A stretch of 32,526 nt of DNA from an uncultured Oscillospiraceae bacterium (lineage in GTDB: Bacteria > Bacillota > Clostridia > Oscillospirales > Oscillospiraceae): assembly GCA_944382995.1 (NCBI GenBank), contig CALWOF010000010.1:1-32526 (forward strand). The letters run 5' to 3'. Below, one piece after another: positions 32,357 to 32,526 of the stretch (positions are counted from its first letter, which is position 1; each line of letters opens with the position of its first letter). The position numbers were made by a program, and so were the translations under genes. The notes under the pieces are model-generated. The model did no database searches, had not been told where the DNA came from, and saw nothing but the letters and a program-made list of their open reading frames with translations.

Positions 32357-32526
32357 ATGAAGGCAACTGGAATCGTGCGGCGGATCGACGACCTGGGGCG
32401 CGTGGTGATCCCCAAGGAGATCCGCCGCACCATGCGTATTCGAGAGGGTGACCCGTCACTGATTACATTGGAGCCGTGGCAGAAATTCTGCGTTGGAATG
32501 CTGGATCTGGCAAAACGGGGCGGGTG
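32357..32526 (+). CDS. SpoVT/AbrB-type regulator, 5' part only, family match ends near residue 33
   Basis: The first 33 residues (MKATGIVRRIDDLGRVVIPK onward to MRIREGDP) match the swapped-hairpin AbrB DNA-binding domain of SpoVT, a regulator of forespore genes late in sporulation. AAAAGGAG lies 8 nt before the ATG. After Pro33 the family would continue with a Leu-Glu-Ile-Phe-like strand and a C-terminal GAF domain; instead the reading frame continues with unrelated sequence to the window end at residue 56. A second frame after the junction is also open. Either a mobile element or rearrangement has interrupted the gene, or the window end is a misassembled contig edge, or it is a divergent family member. 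The DNA-binding half is certain, the rest is not. Confidence 0.75.
   Translation, partial: MKATGIVRRIDDLGRVVIPKEIRRTMRIREGDPSLITLEPWQKFCVGMLDLAKRGG

Overview
The window is a GC-rich, gene-dense chromosomal segment that reads like a Clostridia-class Bacillota, most likely an Oscillospiraceae-type gut anaerobe (inference). Pointers are strong GGAGG-type ribosome binding sites, SigA-like promoters with 17-18 bp spacers, an RNase Y gene, an S-layer-homology (SLH) surface protein, a SpoVT/AbrB-type sporulation regulator and a glycogen cluster that encodes both GlgC and GlgD. No rRNA, tRNA, CRISPR array or complete mobile element was seen. Nineteen of 23 genes lie on the minus strand; the plus-strand exceptions are an RlmI-like methyltransferase, a small XRE regulator, a small lipoprotein and the SpoVT-like gene.

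Layout: 1-1346 holds most of rny (3' end outside the window). 1590-3649 is a divergent pair, an amidase-like protein with an SH3 domain and an rRNA methyltransferase, sharing a 90-bp intergenic region; a bidirectional terminator follows the methyltransferase. 3823-9743 is a tightly packed four-gene operon (HlyD-type adaptor, ABC ATPase, MacB-type permease, secreted SLH protein) behind a promoter carrying two perfect dyads. 9958-13143 is a TAXI-type TRAP transporter (lipoprotein receptor, then fused permease) with a 15-bp hairpin between the genes. 13395-16811 is a full-length pyruvate carboxylase. 17080-18771 is an orphan family-5 solute-binding lipoprotein. 19092-20989 pairs an SdpI-like membrane protein with a DEAD-box RNA helicase. 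21354-21572 is a 72-residue XRE regulator. 21615-22750 is an ECF sigma factor overlapping a membrane protein that looks like its anti-sigma partner. 22932-31566 is a complete glycogen operon, glgB-glgC-glgD-glgA-glgP, from one SigA-like promoter to a strong terminator. 31891-32244 is a small lipoprotein with an ECF-like promoter. The window ends in the 5' part of a spoVT-like gene whose similarity to the family stops abruptly near 32454.

Together: GlgC/GlgD would make ADP-glucose, GlgA extend the chain, GlgB branch it and GlgP release glucose-1-phosphate; pyruvate carboxylase supplies oxaloacetate; the TRAP system and the orphan binding protein import small organic solutes. The points most worth a second look are the 120-residue two-block (acidic, then histone-H1-like basic) tail on GlgA, the export operon ending in an SLH protein, the dyads overlapping several promoters, the amidase lacking one expected zinc ligand and any signal peptide, and the broken end of the SpoVT-like gene.
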